A stretch of 64,000 bases of DNA from Batkoa obscura (taxonomy: Eukaryota; Entomophthoromycota; Entomophthoromycetes; Entomophthorales; Batkoaceae), in NCBI GenBank assembly GCA_030770535.1, contig JASVEC010000017.1, forward strand, positions 620,001 through 684,000. Direction: 5' to 3'. The notes beneath the pieces were generated by a model. It did no database searches and was not told the origin of the DNA. It worked only from the letters and a program-made list of their open reading frames with translations. Below are positions 21,319-31,918 of the stretch, piece by piece (positions within the stretch are counted from its first letter, which is position 1; the number at the start of each line of letters is the position of its first letter). The position numbers were made by a program, and so were the translations under genes.

Positions 21319-21476
21319 TTGAATAAACTTAGTTAATTAATCATTAAAATTCTATTTGTATATTTTATCTATAAGTTATTAAGCCGTATCATTAAAATTC
21401 AACAAACAGCAGGATTAAATCCATTTTCATTTTATTTTATGAGTAATAGCTAAAAGTTACATATTAGACATATAGA

Positions 21477-22410
21477 TTAATATAAATTTAGCAAATAAAC
21501 CAAAGCTAATATACAACCTATTATTAAGAGTAGATTAGTACCATTAGCTAGAAGCAATTGAGAATGAGTTGGCTTTGATTTAGCTTTAACCAAGTTTAAA
21601 TATGTTTCTATCTTTTCATCTTCAGGGTTTAATTTTAAACTAGTTTCAAAAGCTTTTATTGCTTCACTATATTCTTTAAGTTGATATAGTGCTATTCCTA
21701 TTTATTTATAGTTAATTGAGGGTAGAAAATGAAATAATAAAATATTTACCTTGTCGATACCAAGCCTTAGCATAATTAGGGTTAATAATCAAAGCTTGGT
21801 TAGCATGGAATAATACTTTGTTCCACTCTTTTAATTCTAAATAGCAAGCTGCTAAGTTAGAATGTGTTTTTTCATCTTCTGTTAAGTTTATACTTTGTTC
21901 AAACGCTTCAATTCCTTTTTTAAAGTTTTTCTTCGCAACATATCTCTTTCCTTTATCGTTTAATATCTGTTTTAATTTTTGAGTTTCTTCCGACTCTTCT
22001 TTGTCCTCTTTGTTTTGCTTTTCTTTCTCTAGATTCTTTTTCTTTATTGCATCTTCAATAACGCTCCTTTTTTTTAACATCTCACTTGCCACCTCAACTT
22101 TATCTAATTTACAATAAATATTATGTAGCCTTGAATAAGCTGCTGAATGAAACGTACTACATCCTTTCACTATTCCAGCTTCTAACTCATTATCTTCTAA
22201 ACTTATTATTTTTAGAGCATCTTTTTCAGCTTCTTCATATCTTTTTAGTTGAATGTAACATGTACATCTTGACAACAAAGGTAATGCTGATTTTTGCTTC
22301 GTCAATTCAATTAATCGTGTTATTAGTGGTAAGCTGGAGTCATAGTCTTGCTTTTCACTATACTCCATACTCTGTCTCATTAACTGCATGATCTCCTCTT
22401 TTGCTCCCAT
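21477..22410 (-). CDS. TPR-repeat protein with C-terminal membrane anchor
   Basis: Exons 21750-22410 and 21477-21697 with a 52-bp intron; 293 aa. The N-terminal half has helical pairs of TPR type (YEEAEKDALKIISLEDNELE). A charged Lys/Glu linker lies at about 120-145. A cluster of TPRs follows: KNFKKGIEAFEQSINLTEDE, LKEWNKVLFHANQALIINPN, YAKAWYRQG and LKEYSEAIKAFETSLKLNPE. The last is completed only by splicing, which supports the intron. The protein ends with one hydrophobic helix (LLIIGCILALVYLLNLY). TPRs usually dock Hsp70/Hsp90 tails or other peptides, so a membrane-bound co-chaperone or import receptor is plausible; the exact orthologue is not recognised. Confidence 0.75.
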
Positions 22411-22629
22411 TGTTTATTGATCCAAAATAAGTTGGTGAGGTGTTTATTTGTAGTAAGGTGTCTGATATAAAATTTTGAAGCCAATCATTATCTACTAATG
22501 TTTTTTAAGCCAACCATTTGAGTGTTCTCTGAGAGGTTATGATGTAACGTTGATTCGTTTATTTACTATAAAAATACCTAATAAACACGTATTTAAAAAT
22601 TATATTTTAAACTATTTTTCTAAAATAAA

Positions 22630-24054
22630 ATGAATTTTGAAAATGAATATGTGTCTTTCAATGAGAGAGGAAATGAAGAAAGCGAAAGGAAATTAGACTA
22701 TAAGATAATTATATATGGTATTATAGGTAGTTTATCAAGCTTACAGTTTGGGTATCATATTTCGGAATACAACTTACCAGAAAAGGAGTTTTTGGAATGT
22801 GTCGTAAAAAACAACCAGGACCTTTATCCCAATTTGCCAACTTGTATTTTATTAGATAAACATCAATTTTCCTTTTTGACCGGATTATTACCTTTATTTA
22901 GTTTATTTGGTACCTTTTTAGCCCCCATTTTATTATCAAAGTTGAATAGTAAAAGTAGTTTATTACTTAACAACATATTTTTTGTTATCGGTTCTCTGTT
23001 CAATTCATTAAGTTTTAATTACTTTCATTTATTAATTGGTAGAGCTTTATGTGGATTAGGTTCTGGAATAGCAATGGTAGTTGTACCCATCTATTTAGCT
23101 CAAATAGCACCATTAAACTACAAAGGACTTTTAGGTACATTCAATCAGTTGTTCATTGTATTAGGTATTGTTATTACTATGTTAATCGGGTTTTTCTATT
23201 CATGGAGGTTTATATTATTCATTGGAATTATTATACCTTTTATTCAAATTATTTTATTTTCCTATTTCAAATCAAATAGCGATACTGAAAATGAGTATCA
23301 AGTTATCGAAGAAGGAATAGAGCATGAGACTGATGATAATGATAACAACAATAGTGAAAATATCAATAATAGTACAAGTAATGGTAATTCATTTTTTAAA
23401 AATTGTTTATCTATATTTCTAAATAATAAATATAACAAATGCTTATTACTATTATTGTTTTTGCATACTTCGCAACAAATGAGTGGTATAAATTCAATAA
23501 TGTACTTTTCAACTACAATATTGAAAGATTTGAAAGGAGTTGATGCCAAGCTGATTTCATTATTATTAAACTTATTTCAATTAATGATTACGTTGTTTAT
23601 TACAAAAGTTATTGAAGTTAAAGGAAGAAGAGTACTATTTTTGTACTCCTGTTTAACAATGTCTGTAGCATTATTTGGGTTAGCCTTTTCACTGAATTAC
23701 AATTTAATAATATTAGCAACTTTATTCTTATTTCTAAGTATTATCGGATATTCGATTGGGTTAGGTGCTTTACCATTCTTATTAATTGGTGAATTTTTTG
23801 AAGGGGAGTTTTTAACTGTTGCATCCACCTTATCATTAATAACTAACTTGTTGGGCAACTTTTTGATTGCTTCTTTATTTTTACCATTTACTGAGCTTTT
23901 TCCAAAAGACCAAATTGGTTCTCCCTTTTTATTATTCTCCATCTACCTTTTAATAGCAGCCATTATCAGTTATTTTATATTGCCAGAAACTAAGAACAAC
24001 ACAGTTGCACAAAATCAAAACAATCTTTATTTAAATGTGCAAAAGTTATTTTAA
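22630..24054 (+). CDS. MFS transporter, sugar-porter-like
   Basis: Intronless, 474 aa with about 12 hydrophobic segments. Sugar-porter (GLUT/HXT-like) marks: FGYHISEYNLP after TM1, GRALCGLGSGIAMVVVPIYL in TM4-5, APLNYKGLLGTFNQLFIVLG, the TM7 motif QQMSGINSIMYFST, KGRR between TM8 and TM9, and PETK after TM12. The central loop (about 220-255) is a long Asn/Asp-rich stretch, and the PESPR motif normally found there is missing. The first RXGRR loop is also degraded (SKLNSKSS). This points to a diverged member whose substrate cannot be fixed; hexose or another polyol is possible. Divergent from the TPR gene, about 220 bp away. Confidence 0.85.
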   Translation: MNFENEYVSFNERGNEESERKLDYKIIIYGIIGSLSSLQFGYHISEYNLPEKEFLECVVKNNQDLYPNLPTCILLDKHQFSFLTGLLPLFSLFGTFLAPILLSKLNSKSSLLLNNIFFVIGSLFNSLSFNYFHLLIGRALCGLGSGIAMVVVPIYLAQIAPLNYKGLLGTFNQLFIVLGIVITMLIGFFYSWRFILFIGIIIPFIQIILFSYFKSNSDTENEYQVIEEGIEHETDDNDNNNSENINNSTSNGNSFFKNCLSIFLNNKYNKCLLLLLFLHTSQQMSGINSIMYFSTTILKDLKGVDAKLISLLLNLFQLMITLFITKVIEVKGRRVLFLYSCLTMSVALFGLAFSLNYNLIILATLFLFLSIIGYSIGLGALPFLLIGEFFEGEFLTVASTLSLITNLLGNFLIASLFLPFTELFPKDQIGSPFLLFSIYLLIAAIISYFILPETKNNTVAQNQNNLYLNVQKLF

Positions 24055-24356
24055 ATAAAAGAAGGTTTATTTTTAATTTACTATTCTCTATCATATATTA
24101 GTAATATTATTTTATACTTTAATTCAAATTGCAATGATTTCATGCTCATTACTTATGTACTTTTTTGCATGAATAGACTCAAGGATAACCAATTAAAGTA
24201 AAGTAAAGTAAACTTAAACTTCAATAAAGCATTAAATTAAAAATTATATAAAATTACAACCTAATTTTATTTTATTAGCAATTTATTATTTGACTATATT
24301 TGTTGTTCAAAAAAAACAAGACCAAACGATCTGATTAATACTAAGGATTAAGTAAG
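24055..24356. other. Intergenic spacer
   Basis: 302 bp, AT-rich, with a short AAAGT tandem run near 24198-24212; presumed promoter of the zinc-cluster gene at 24357. Confidence 0.35.
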
Positions 24357-26240
24357 ATGACGTTGATCGTAGATTACAAATATTTGGAACCCATATCAAA
24401 AGAAAAAGTCTGTTTCCAATGTCAACAGAGGAAAGTAAAGTGTGATAAAAAGAAACCTCAATGTAGTGCGTGTATTAAAAGAAAACAAGGTTGTACATAT
24501 CCCAAGATCTTCAAGAAGAGTTATGCTAGCTATAAAATAAGCAATTATAGCAATTTTAATAGCAATGACAACGAAGGGTCCATTGAAGCCTTGAGTGGTA
24601 CTGATGTTGAGTCTAGTAGTGTAGTGGCTGAAAGTAGTGATTGTAATAGCATTGTACCAAACAATAATAATAGGTGTGATGGGAGTGTATCAAAAAACAA
24701 GAGTGAACGTAAAAACAGTGAATTATATGACAATGATAGCTGCCTAAATCAAAATAATAACGCAGTAGCATTTAGAAATAAGACACAGTTTCGATTTATG
24801 AATAAAACGATAAGCTATAACCCTAAACAAATTAAAGTGAGTAGCCCTTTGCTTAAAGAGTTATTTTCATGTTCATGGGTGCGATATTTGAATGTCAATA
24901 TTGGGATTAATTATTTATTAAAGAATCAAAAAAAAGTGGAGGTCAATTTGTTTTTAAGCTCAATGTCAATAAAACAAAGTGCAAGTAATATCCAAGAAGA
25001 AAGAATTGATATAAATAATTTGTTCCAAGGTGAGTTGTTTTTTAAAAGTGTTAATTGCTTTTTTGAGCAGTTCAACAAGTATGTGCCTTTTTTTCTAAGT
25101 TATGAGAGTTTTATATCAAAAAAAAGGAGTCCATTATTATTATTTAGTGTGTATGTGGTAGGCCTGATGTATTTAAATGAAAAGGGGATGGTTAAAGAGT
25201 ATGAAGAGCACTTATTTTTTATGTTAAATCCTTTAAATAACAAAATTAGTTTGGATTATATACAGGCACTAATGATTTCATTTTGGGGCTTAAAAGGATT
25301 ATTGATCGCTAGAAATCTCGGTTGGATTTCGGGTTCGTTAATATTAAGTTTATGTTCGATGATTGGAATACAATATAGCAGCAAAGATGAGTCAACAAAC
25401 ATTGAAAAATTTTTATTATATAATAATATTATCTATGAGATCAATATGAAATATTTGTGTTTAAATTATACTTGGGATTATATACCAGTAAATGACAAGT
25501 TTAATAACAGTGTAACAAGGGTATTAAGCAATTTAATTAATAAGAGTCAAGAGGTTTATAATGCAGTATTAGTAGTCAAAAGTATCAATTTATTTAATAA
25601 GTTAATATTGAAGTTGAGAAAAATGGGTAAAATGGATAAGAAGCAACTATTAATGCTACTAAAATTTATTGATATCGAAAGTAATCAAATCTATATCATA
25701 AATGATAAGAGTGATAACAATAGCAACAACAATAACAATAATCAGGATAACAGCCATAGCAATAATAATAAACGTACAATAGATAATAGTGTATTAAATT
25801 ATTTAATAATAGAAAAGAATTTAAGGTATCTAATCATTATTAAAAGGTATTTACAAATTGAATATCCGTTTTATAAAGAAATATATTACAAGAAGAATAC
25901 CAGCCTAACTAAAGAAGAGACTAAACAGATTCAACAAATTCATCAAAAAGAAAAAGAAATCATCACCCATTTAAATCAAATGAACAAACAATTTTTAACT
26001 TCTCTAATTTATTTTAATCAAAGTAGCAACTATATTGATCGCTTAATACCCTTAACCTTTTTTGTTATATTTAATTTAAAATTTTATAGTATTTTAAATT
26101 ACCAGCCAAATAATAACAATTTATTGTTATTAAAGTTTAGTTTTAATTTATTGAATCAATCCAATTTGAATCATCCTTTTTATTCCCGTATCATATTTCA
26201 CTCCTTTATTTTAAATTTAATAAACAAAATGTTAAATTAA
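24357..26240 (+). CDS. Zn2Cys6 zinc-cluster transcription factor
   Basis: Intronless, 627 aa. The zinc cluster CX2CX6CX6CX2CX6C lies at about residues 19-46 (VCFQCQQRKVKC...CSACIKRKQGC), with the usual Lys/Arg between the second and third Cys. A Ser/Asn-rich linker follows to about 150. From about 160 a long region (VSSPLLKELFSCSW..., NCFFEQFNKYVPFFLSYESF, RSPLLLFSVYVVGLMYLNE) has the look of the fungal regulator middle domain. A second poly-Asn patch occurs near 455-470. The layout matches the zinc-cluster gene at 10607, which carries the same FF-IK/SPLL-type motifs in shortened form, so the two may be paralogues. It is convergent with CLN3 (about 100 bp between stops). Confidence 0.85.
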   Translation: MTLIVDYKYLEPISKEKVCFQCQQRKVKCDKKKPQCSACIKRKQGCTYPKIFKKSYASYKISNYSNFNSNDNEGSIEALSGTDVESSSVVAESSDCNSIVPNNNNRCDGSVSKNKSERKNSELYDNDSCLNQNNNAVAFRNKTQFRFMNKTISYNPKQIKVSSPLLKELFSCSWVRYLNVNIGINYLLKNQKKVEVNLFLSSMSIKQSASNIQEERIDINNLFQGELFFKSVNCFFEQFNKYVPFFLSYESFISKKRSPLLLFSVYVVGLMYLNEKGMVKEYEEHLFFMLNPLNNKISLDYIQALMISFWGLKGLLIARNLGWISGSLILSLCSMIGIQYSSKDESTNIEKFLLYNNIIYEINMKYLCLNYTWDYIPVNDKFNNSVTRVLSNLINKSQEVYNAVLVVKSINLFNKLILKLRKMGKMDKKQLLMLLKFIDIESNQIYIINDKSDNNSNNNNNNQDNSHSNNNKRTIDNSVLNYLIIEKNLRYLIIIKRYLQIEYPFYKEIYYKKNTSLTKEETKQIQQIHQKEKEIITHLNQMNKQFLTSLIYFNQSSNYIDRLIPLTFFVIFNLKFYSILNYQPNNNNLLLLKFSFNLLNQSNLNHPFYSRIIFHSFILNLINKMLN

Positions 26241-26337
26241 AAATAAATGGTAACAATAAAAATTAATAAGATGTATTTTTAATGCTAATTTTTATATTAT
26301 TTTTGTATTATTACTACTATCTTTTATATGTATTTTA

Positions 26338-27715
26338 TTACTCCACTGTAGATTTACATAATAAAATACCAATGCTGAGTTGGTAATTACAAATAATAGG
26401 TTCCAAAAAGTAGGACACTAGAGCAGCTACAGTGATACCCAAGGTATCCGAAACAGATGCTATACCCATCGAAAATTCAGTTAGATGAGGTTCGAGTTCA
26501 TTATTCAACTTCGTAAAAGCATTGGCATATGTAGCACCTCCAAAGAGGCCTTCAAAAGACATTAAAAAGAAATTGAGGTAAATATTACTTGGAATTTTGT
26601 GCAAAGAGATAAATAAGAGGAACAAAAATGTTAAAAACTGGGCAAAGACTAAATAATATAGTTGGGAGATAGGAAATAAAGTGGAGGAAGAGCGAGATAT
26701 AAATACTCCTAATTGATAAAAGAATTGATAATACACGTAATGATCTCTTAACTTTAAGAAGAACGTTTCTTCCACAGGGAATAATAGGTTTGGTGCTAGC
26801 CCTTGGTTGATAGTGTATTCTAAAAAGAATACGAGGAATAAAGGGATCATATATTCTGGCAATAAATTTAATACGTGCTTTACTTTGTTCTTAAAATCAT
26901 AATGCTCTGCTCTTACGACTGGATTATTGCTAATAGCTTCTTCGTTATTATTTACATCATTACTAATTCCTTGATTATTACTTCCTTCATTGCTATTTAC
27001 ACCGCCAGCAATCAAGGGTTGAAACCCACCATTTCGGTTCATCTCAAAGTTTGCAAATGGGTGAGACAACAATTTAAAATAAGCCAATAATTGCAGCATG
27101 GGCAGAATCGAACATAAACACATAGTAACTTTAGTAGAAAACTGAAACCAGGTAGAAAACGCCAAATAAATAAATGAACCCACTAAACCAGCCGCTCCAG
27201 TGCCTGAAGCCCAATAATGAAATACGTTAGTTTTATAAAACGTTGCCATGGCTAAAAATGTAACTTCGCCTATGTTGGGAATTAATGTGATATTCAAAAA
27301 ATAGCAAAATGATAAACTTAAAACTACCTAATCCGCTACTCGCGCTTGCAAGTATAATACCCAGAAACTGAACCTGCAAATTGGTGGAAAAAGCTACTAG
27401 ATAAAGCGAAAATATAGAGCATAAGATCACAAAGGTGATCCTATAGTGGTAACGTACCTTATACATATATAGAGGGACTGTTAACTTGACTAGAAAGGCT
27501 GGTAAAATATCCGCTATTAAGACACTTGCTTTCGGGAGCTTGTCGCCTACCAGATCTAAGGCAGCGCTCAGAAACACGACATATACAAAGTTGTTGATTA
27601 GACCTAGAGTGATTATAAATTAGCATCAAGAAAAACAAGTGATCCTTGAGTTAAACTAAATACCATTTATAAAAAAGCAAAAATTATCCAATCTAGCTTG
27701 TTTAGTTAAGGGCAT
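26338..27715 (-). CDS. BTN1: Battenin / CLN3 family vacuolar membrane protein
   Basis: Three exons on the minus strand, 27664-27715, 27328-27603 and 26338-27269 (introns of 60 and 58 bp), give 419 aa. The joins recreate family blocks: FFINGLINNFVYVVFLSAAL (first intron inside), VLIADILPAFLVKLTVP, SSGLGEVTFLAMATFY (second intron inside GLG/EVTF), ASGTGAAGLVGSFIYLAFST and, near the C-terminus, FEGLFGGATYANAF and SVSDTLGITVAALVS. About ten hydrophobic helices are visible. A hydrophilic Asn-rich loop sits in the middle. CLN3/Btn1 acts in the lysosome or vacuole membrane and affects vacuolar pH and basic amino-acid or phospholipid handling; loss of human CLN3 causes Batten disease. The family call is firm. 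Confidence 0.92.
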
Positions 27716-27860
27716 GATAACTGATATTCAACTATTTTTTTATTATCAAAATAAAAATAAAACTTCCGTTTTTTATATTAAAAAAATGCTTTAAATCAAA
27801 TTAAATGGAATGGTTTTAAATTAAAATAGGTTTATTTATACTTTTCCACCAATTAAATGC

Positions 27861-28799
27861 CTAGAGCTTATTCTTGCATTTTAATCGATGACTAGGGGTT
27901 GTGGAACTAGGATCGCTAGTTTTTGAAGGTGTTTGGGGCCCAGCTGGAGTACTGGCATTAGAAGGAGAAGCTGCAGTGGATTTACCAATGTCATAGTGTG
28001 GATCTGAAGTTGGAGCATTGCCACTAGGCTGAGAAGCTGAAGCACTACCAGACGTAATAGTTCTAGGAACAGGAATTGTAGGTTTAGCAGTAGTCGCCGA
28101 AGTAGAAATGGTAGGTTTAACAGCAGATACCGATGGAATTGATGTTTTAGTTGGTAGTTGAGTAATACTGGTAGGCATCGTAGGTATGGTTGGCTTACTA
28201 CTAGGGCTGGTAGGCTTATTACCACCACTAACATCAGGTAAACTTGAATTTGGATCTTTAGCTCTACCGAACCAAGCCACTGTATAAAAGTTAAAATTGG
28301 CTGTTCCTAAAGCTAACCAAGGTTCTGAGCTCCAAGTACCTTCAGATAAAATAACCTGACGATGTGGAGGAGAGTTTAAAAAGGTGTTGATGATTGATTT
28401 TGCTAATTCTTTAGTTAACTCTTCTTTTCCATCTGAGCTAAAAGCTATCTCGAACCCATCTTCTGTGTATCTACTCAATTGCTTTGGTTTATCCCACATG
28501 CATTCAGGATCTTTATGATCCTCATAATAGCAACAACTGTTGCCTGGTAGGTACCAGGAATGCAAGTTACAGTTGGATCTAGATTCTTGCTTTCGATTGG
28601 CATTTAAATCCTTGACATGTGTGTCAGCTACCTTGGTTAGCTCATTAGAGTATGGAATAGTACTTAATCCACGCTGTTGTCGCACACGGTTTATTTCATG
28701 GTATAATTCAAGATTGAATTGTTGTTGTGTTAAACTGATGTAAAAGGGGGCTATGAAATTTAACAGAAATAAAATTTTGGTACTAGTATAAAGTTTCAT
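27861..28799 (-). CDS. Secreted CAP/SCP-domain protein with Thr/Ser/Pro tail
   Basis: Intronless, 312 aa. Signal peptide 1-24. CAP-like domain about 28-190: LYHEINRVRQQRGLSTIPYS, KVADTHVKDLNANR, CNLHSWYLPGNSCCYYEDH, ECMWDKPKQLSRYTEDGFEI, NTFLNSPPHRQVIL and NFNFYTVAWFGRA. Residues about 195-305 are Thr/Ser/Pro-rich, built of loosely repeated SKPTIPT / VKPTIST units. The tail ends HRLKCKNKL with no GPI signal. It is the closest relative in the window of the protein at 5666, but lacks its C-terminal block. Probably a secreted or wall-associated effector-type or sterol-binding protein; function not shown by sequence. Confidence 0.85.
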   Translation of the reverse strand: MKLYTSTKILFLLNFIAPFYISLTQQQFNLELYHEINRVRQQRGLSTIPYSNELTKVADTHVKDLNANRKQESRSNCNLHSWYLPGNSCCYYEDHKDPECMWDKPKQLSRYTEDGFEIAFSSDGKEELTKELAKSIINTFLNSPPHRQVILSEGTWSSEPWLALGTANFNFYTVAWFGRAKDPNSSLPDVSGGNKPTSPSSKPTIPTMPTSITQLPTKTSIPSVSAVKPTISTSATTAKPTIPVPRTITSGSASASQPSGNAPTSDPHYDIGKSTAASPSNASTPAGPQTPSKTSDPSSTTPSHRLKCKNKL

Positions 28800-30014
28800 T
28801 GTATTGTGTTGTTTCGCGTTATGTTATAGTATACGTTATGTTATGTTATGTTATGTTATGTTATGTATATGGTATATTATAGTATATGGTATATTAGTCT
28901 TAATATATTTAATTTTTTAATAAAATAAAAGTCAAGTAAATTAATGATAAGTTGCTGTTTCATTAATTTTATTTATAATGCCTCATTTTAAGTATTTGTT
29001 AAAGTTACTAGTGTCATATTTATTATACATTATTGCTATTTGCTTCTTGTTATTAATGTACCCTCTGTTTGTACTACCTTTTGGCTCAAATCCTCTTTTA
29101 CTTTGATTTTCAATACTCCGACTCATTTTTTTAGTTAATCGTATTTTATCCGCTCTTTGGTTGATTTAATTAAGTCAAATTTATTTTTTAATTAATTTCC
29201 ACTCGGTTGATATCATCTTGATATTATTTGTATATTATATAATATAAAGATTAAAATTTCAGCTATTATAAAGTAACATTTTACTTTATCACAAGCATGT
29301 GCTGTATATAATTTTTTAAAAACTTTAATTTAATGATAGTATTTTTTTGGTATTATAATTATTGAATTATTTTTTTAAAGTAATTAGTTTTAAAAAGCAA
29401 GTTTATTCAGCATTTAGTTTGATATAGTTATTATTTGAATAAAATATATTAAAAACTTTTATTGCATCTTATTCTTATCTTCAAATATTATATTAATATC
29501 AATTAATAAGATAAATTATTAATGGTTTTTATTCCTTAAACAATTTTATTTTTTAGTATAAATTTAAATTAAAAAATAACTTTTGGACATCCTTTTAACA
29601 ACTTGTTGTTGACAATGAAATAATATTTAGCTAAAAGCTAATCCGCTAGCATCAACTGATTATGCTAGAATAACTAGATAGGGTTAAATTGGGGGCGTTT
29701 GATACTGGAAATTGAGAGAATGCTTATAGAGATTAAATAAATATTAGAACTTTAAATAACTGGTAGTATTACAATAAAATAATAACAATATTGAGTTATA
29801 ATATTCCAGGCTTTTAGGTCATTACTTTCAAAATGAATTTGAATAATTGAAAGCCTGGTTAAAATCATAAGTTTCCAGGTTGAATGAATTGCATGAATTT
29901 AAATTTTTATTGCTAACTTGATTATTCAAAGTGATTACTTTTATTTTACAGTATTAAATAAAATTGAGTACATTTTGAATATTGATTTTTTTATATTTTA
30001 AGTAAATTAAAAAG
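28800..30014. other. Intergenic with ATGTT microsatellite, no gene seen
   Basis: A six-unit TTATG tandem repeat at 28836-28865 lies in the promoter side of the CAP gene. A small hairpin CCAGGCTTT...AAAGCCTGG sits at about 29808-29856. No coding exon supported. Confidence 0.45.
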
Positions 30015-30119
30015 CATTCGGGATGTATTTTTGTGTTTAAGAATTTACTAACAATTTTTCCGCTCAAATAGCGCTTAAAAGATGGAAAAAGTGATGAAAC
30101 TAAAAAAAACACCCCCATT
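30015..30119 (-). mobile_element. MITE-A copy 6
   Basis: GGGATGTATTTTTGTGTTTA, TTTACTAACAATTTTTCC, core CCGCTCAAATAGCGCTT, end AAAAAACACCCCCAT. The core is intact; the outer left end is eroded. Confidence 0.85.
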
Positions 30120-30438
30120 TTTTATATCATAGCCAATATACTAAGAACACAAATTTACTGAAAAAACAAAATCTGAGTTAATGATAAATTAAAGAATGAT
30201 AAATTTAAAGTTAGATACATCATGTATCGAGTTTTTTCCAATGTCGTATTATGCTTAATTTATAGAATTTGCAATAAGTTGATATTAAAAAAAATAACTA
30301 AATAAGCTCTACTGATGTAAAAAATGAGTATTATATAAGTACAAAATAATAAAAACACATTTGGTAATGAAATATCGATAAAAATAGTAACTACTCCTTT
30401 TTTATTTATTTACAATATTAATAATATTCATAAAGCTA

Positions 30439-31795
30439 TTACAAATCCCTTAGATGAAATCTGGGATTAATCCCATGCTTTGTTAAAAAAGTTTGACAAC
30501 TTGTAAACTCAAATGACTTTACATTTTTAAAATGAATTAACATGTAATTAATAAAAACATCGAGATCCGGATATCTAATATATTTGAACTTTACATTAGT
30601 TAAATTAGATCCTCTTAAAGAATTAAGAGTTAAAAACGAGATATCAGCTTCAAATTTACAACCTGTCATTTCAAGATTATGTAAGTTGGGACATGAAGTG
30701 TATAGAAAGTTTAGGAAATCGGCTCCTAAAGTTAAACCTCGAATTATTATTAATAATATATTGCTATTGTTCTTTGGATAGATTCTATTAAACAAAGATA
30801 TTAAATTATTCTTTTCCATGAAACTAAAATGAGTAATTGTAGACATGCCAAATATTGAAAATAAACGTTTAGACAAAACGTTCTTACGAAATCCTAAACT
30901 TATCCGATTTGACTTTGGAAATACTTCATTATTTATATCTATATTAGTTATGTTAACATGGTTTAGTAACAACTTTCTTAAGTTTGACACTCCGATAAAT
31001 TTTAAACTGTGGAAACCTACAATATTAAATGTTTCAAGTTTTGGGTAATTGTTTAAATTTGTACTGATTTCTTTCAGATTTTCTGTGTATATGTATTCAG
31101 GATGGAATTTGATTAAATGAGAAAACTCTTTTTTTAATAAATCAAATTCGTTTAATTTAATATTAGTACAATCCAATTTGAGCTGCTTTAAGCTATCGAG
31201 CTCGCTTAACAAATCCAAGAAAAGGGGGTCTATATTATAAGTATAATGATGGAGTACTAATGAAGTGATGACTGATGGTAGATTCGGTACTATTGGTTTT
31301 GCAAAATATAGGGTTGGGTCTTGAATTTCCAAATGTTTTAGACCTTTAAGTAATCCTTTAACACAAATGTTGCTGCTGGAAAGGTAATTTTCGGTTGTAA
31401 AGATATTAAGTGGATTGGTACAACAAAGGCCTACTAGTTGAAGATTTAAAAAAGGGTTGACATTTTTAAAACACACTCTCAAATATATGTATAATTTGGT
31501 GTCATTTGTATAAAACAATCAATTGATAAGACTGCTGGAGTTCTAAGATCTAAATGTTCAATGTAACGACCATATTTTCTAAAACTTCTAGACATTTCCT
31601 TTTTACAGTTAAAATGATCATAACAATCAAAGTTGATATCCTCCCATAAAATGGGTACTATTACTTTGTTCCATTCTTTACAGCAAGCTAATAAGTTGAT
31701 TTTGTCTCTATCTGTGAGATGGTACAATGTTCCTTTAATTGAATTTCTTTCAAGATTCTCAAATTTAAAGTTCTGTTCATTATTGTTAAAGTGCT
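30439..31795 (-). pseudogene. F-box / leucine-rich-repeat gene, reading frame broken
   Basis: Two overlapping minus-strand frames belong to one protein. The first (31795 to about 31479) reads YHLTDRDKINLLACCKEWNK and VIVPILWEDINF, an F-box-like segment, then IEHLDLRTP. The second (about 31518 to 30439, 359 aa when counted from its first Met) reads LRVCFKNVNPFLNLQLVGLC followed by LRR-like units such as LKHLEIQDPTLY, LDSLKQLKLDCTNI, FIGVSNLRKLLLNHVNIT and CPNLHNLEMTGCKFEAD. The frames differ by one shift near 31480-31518 with no intron signal between them. No ATG is found for the first frame before a stop at about 31796, and MITE-A copy 7 sits 30 bp upstream. F-box proteins recruit substrates to SCF ubiquitin ligases; this copy looks decayed, unless the shift is an assembly error. 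Confidence 0.6.
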
Positions 31796-31824
31796 TGCAT
31801 TACATTTAAATTATATTGTATATA

Positions 31825-31918
31825 TATATGGATGTCTATTTTGTTTAATAATTTTATTAATAGTTTTTCCACTTAAATAGCACTTGAAAAGAGGAAAAAG
31901 TGACGAAAAACACTCTCA
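31825..31918 (-). mobile_element. MITE-A copy 7
   Basis: TATATGGATGTCTATTTTGT, TTTTATTAATAGTTTTTCC, core CCACTTAAATAGCACTT, end AAAAACACTCTCAG. Lies just upstream of the F-box remnant. Confidence 0.75.
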
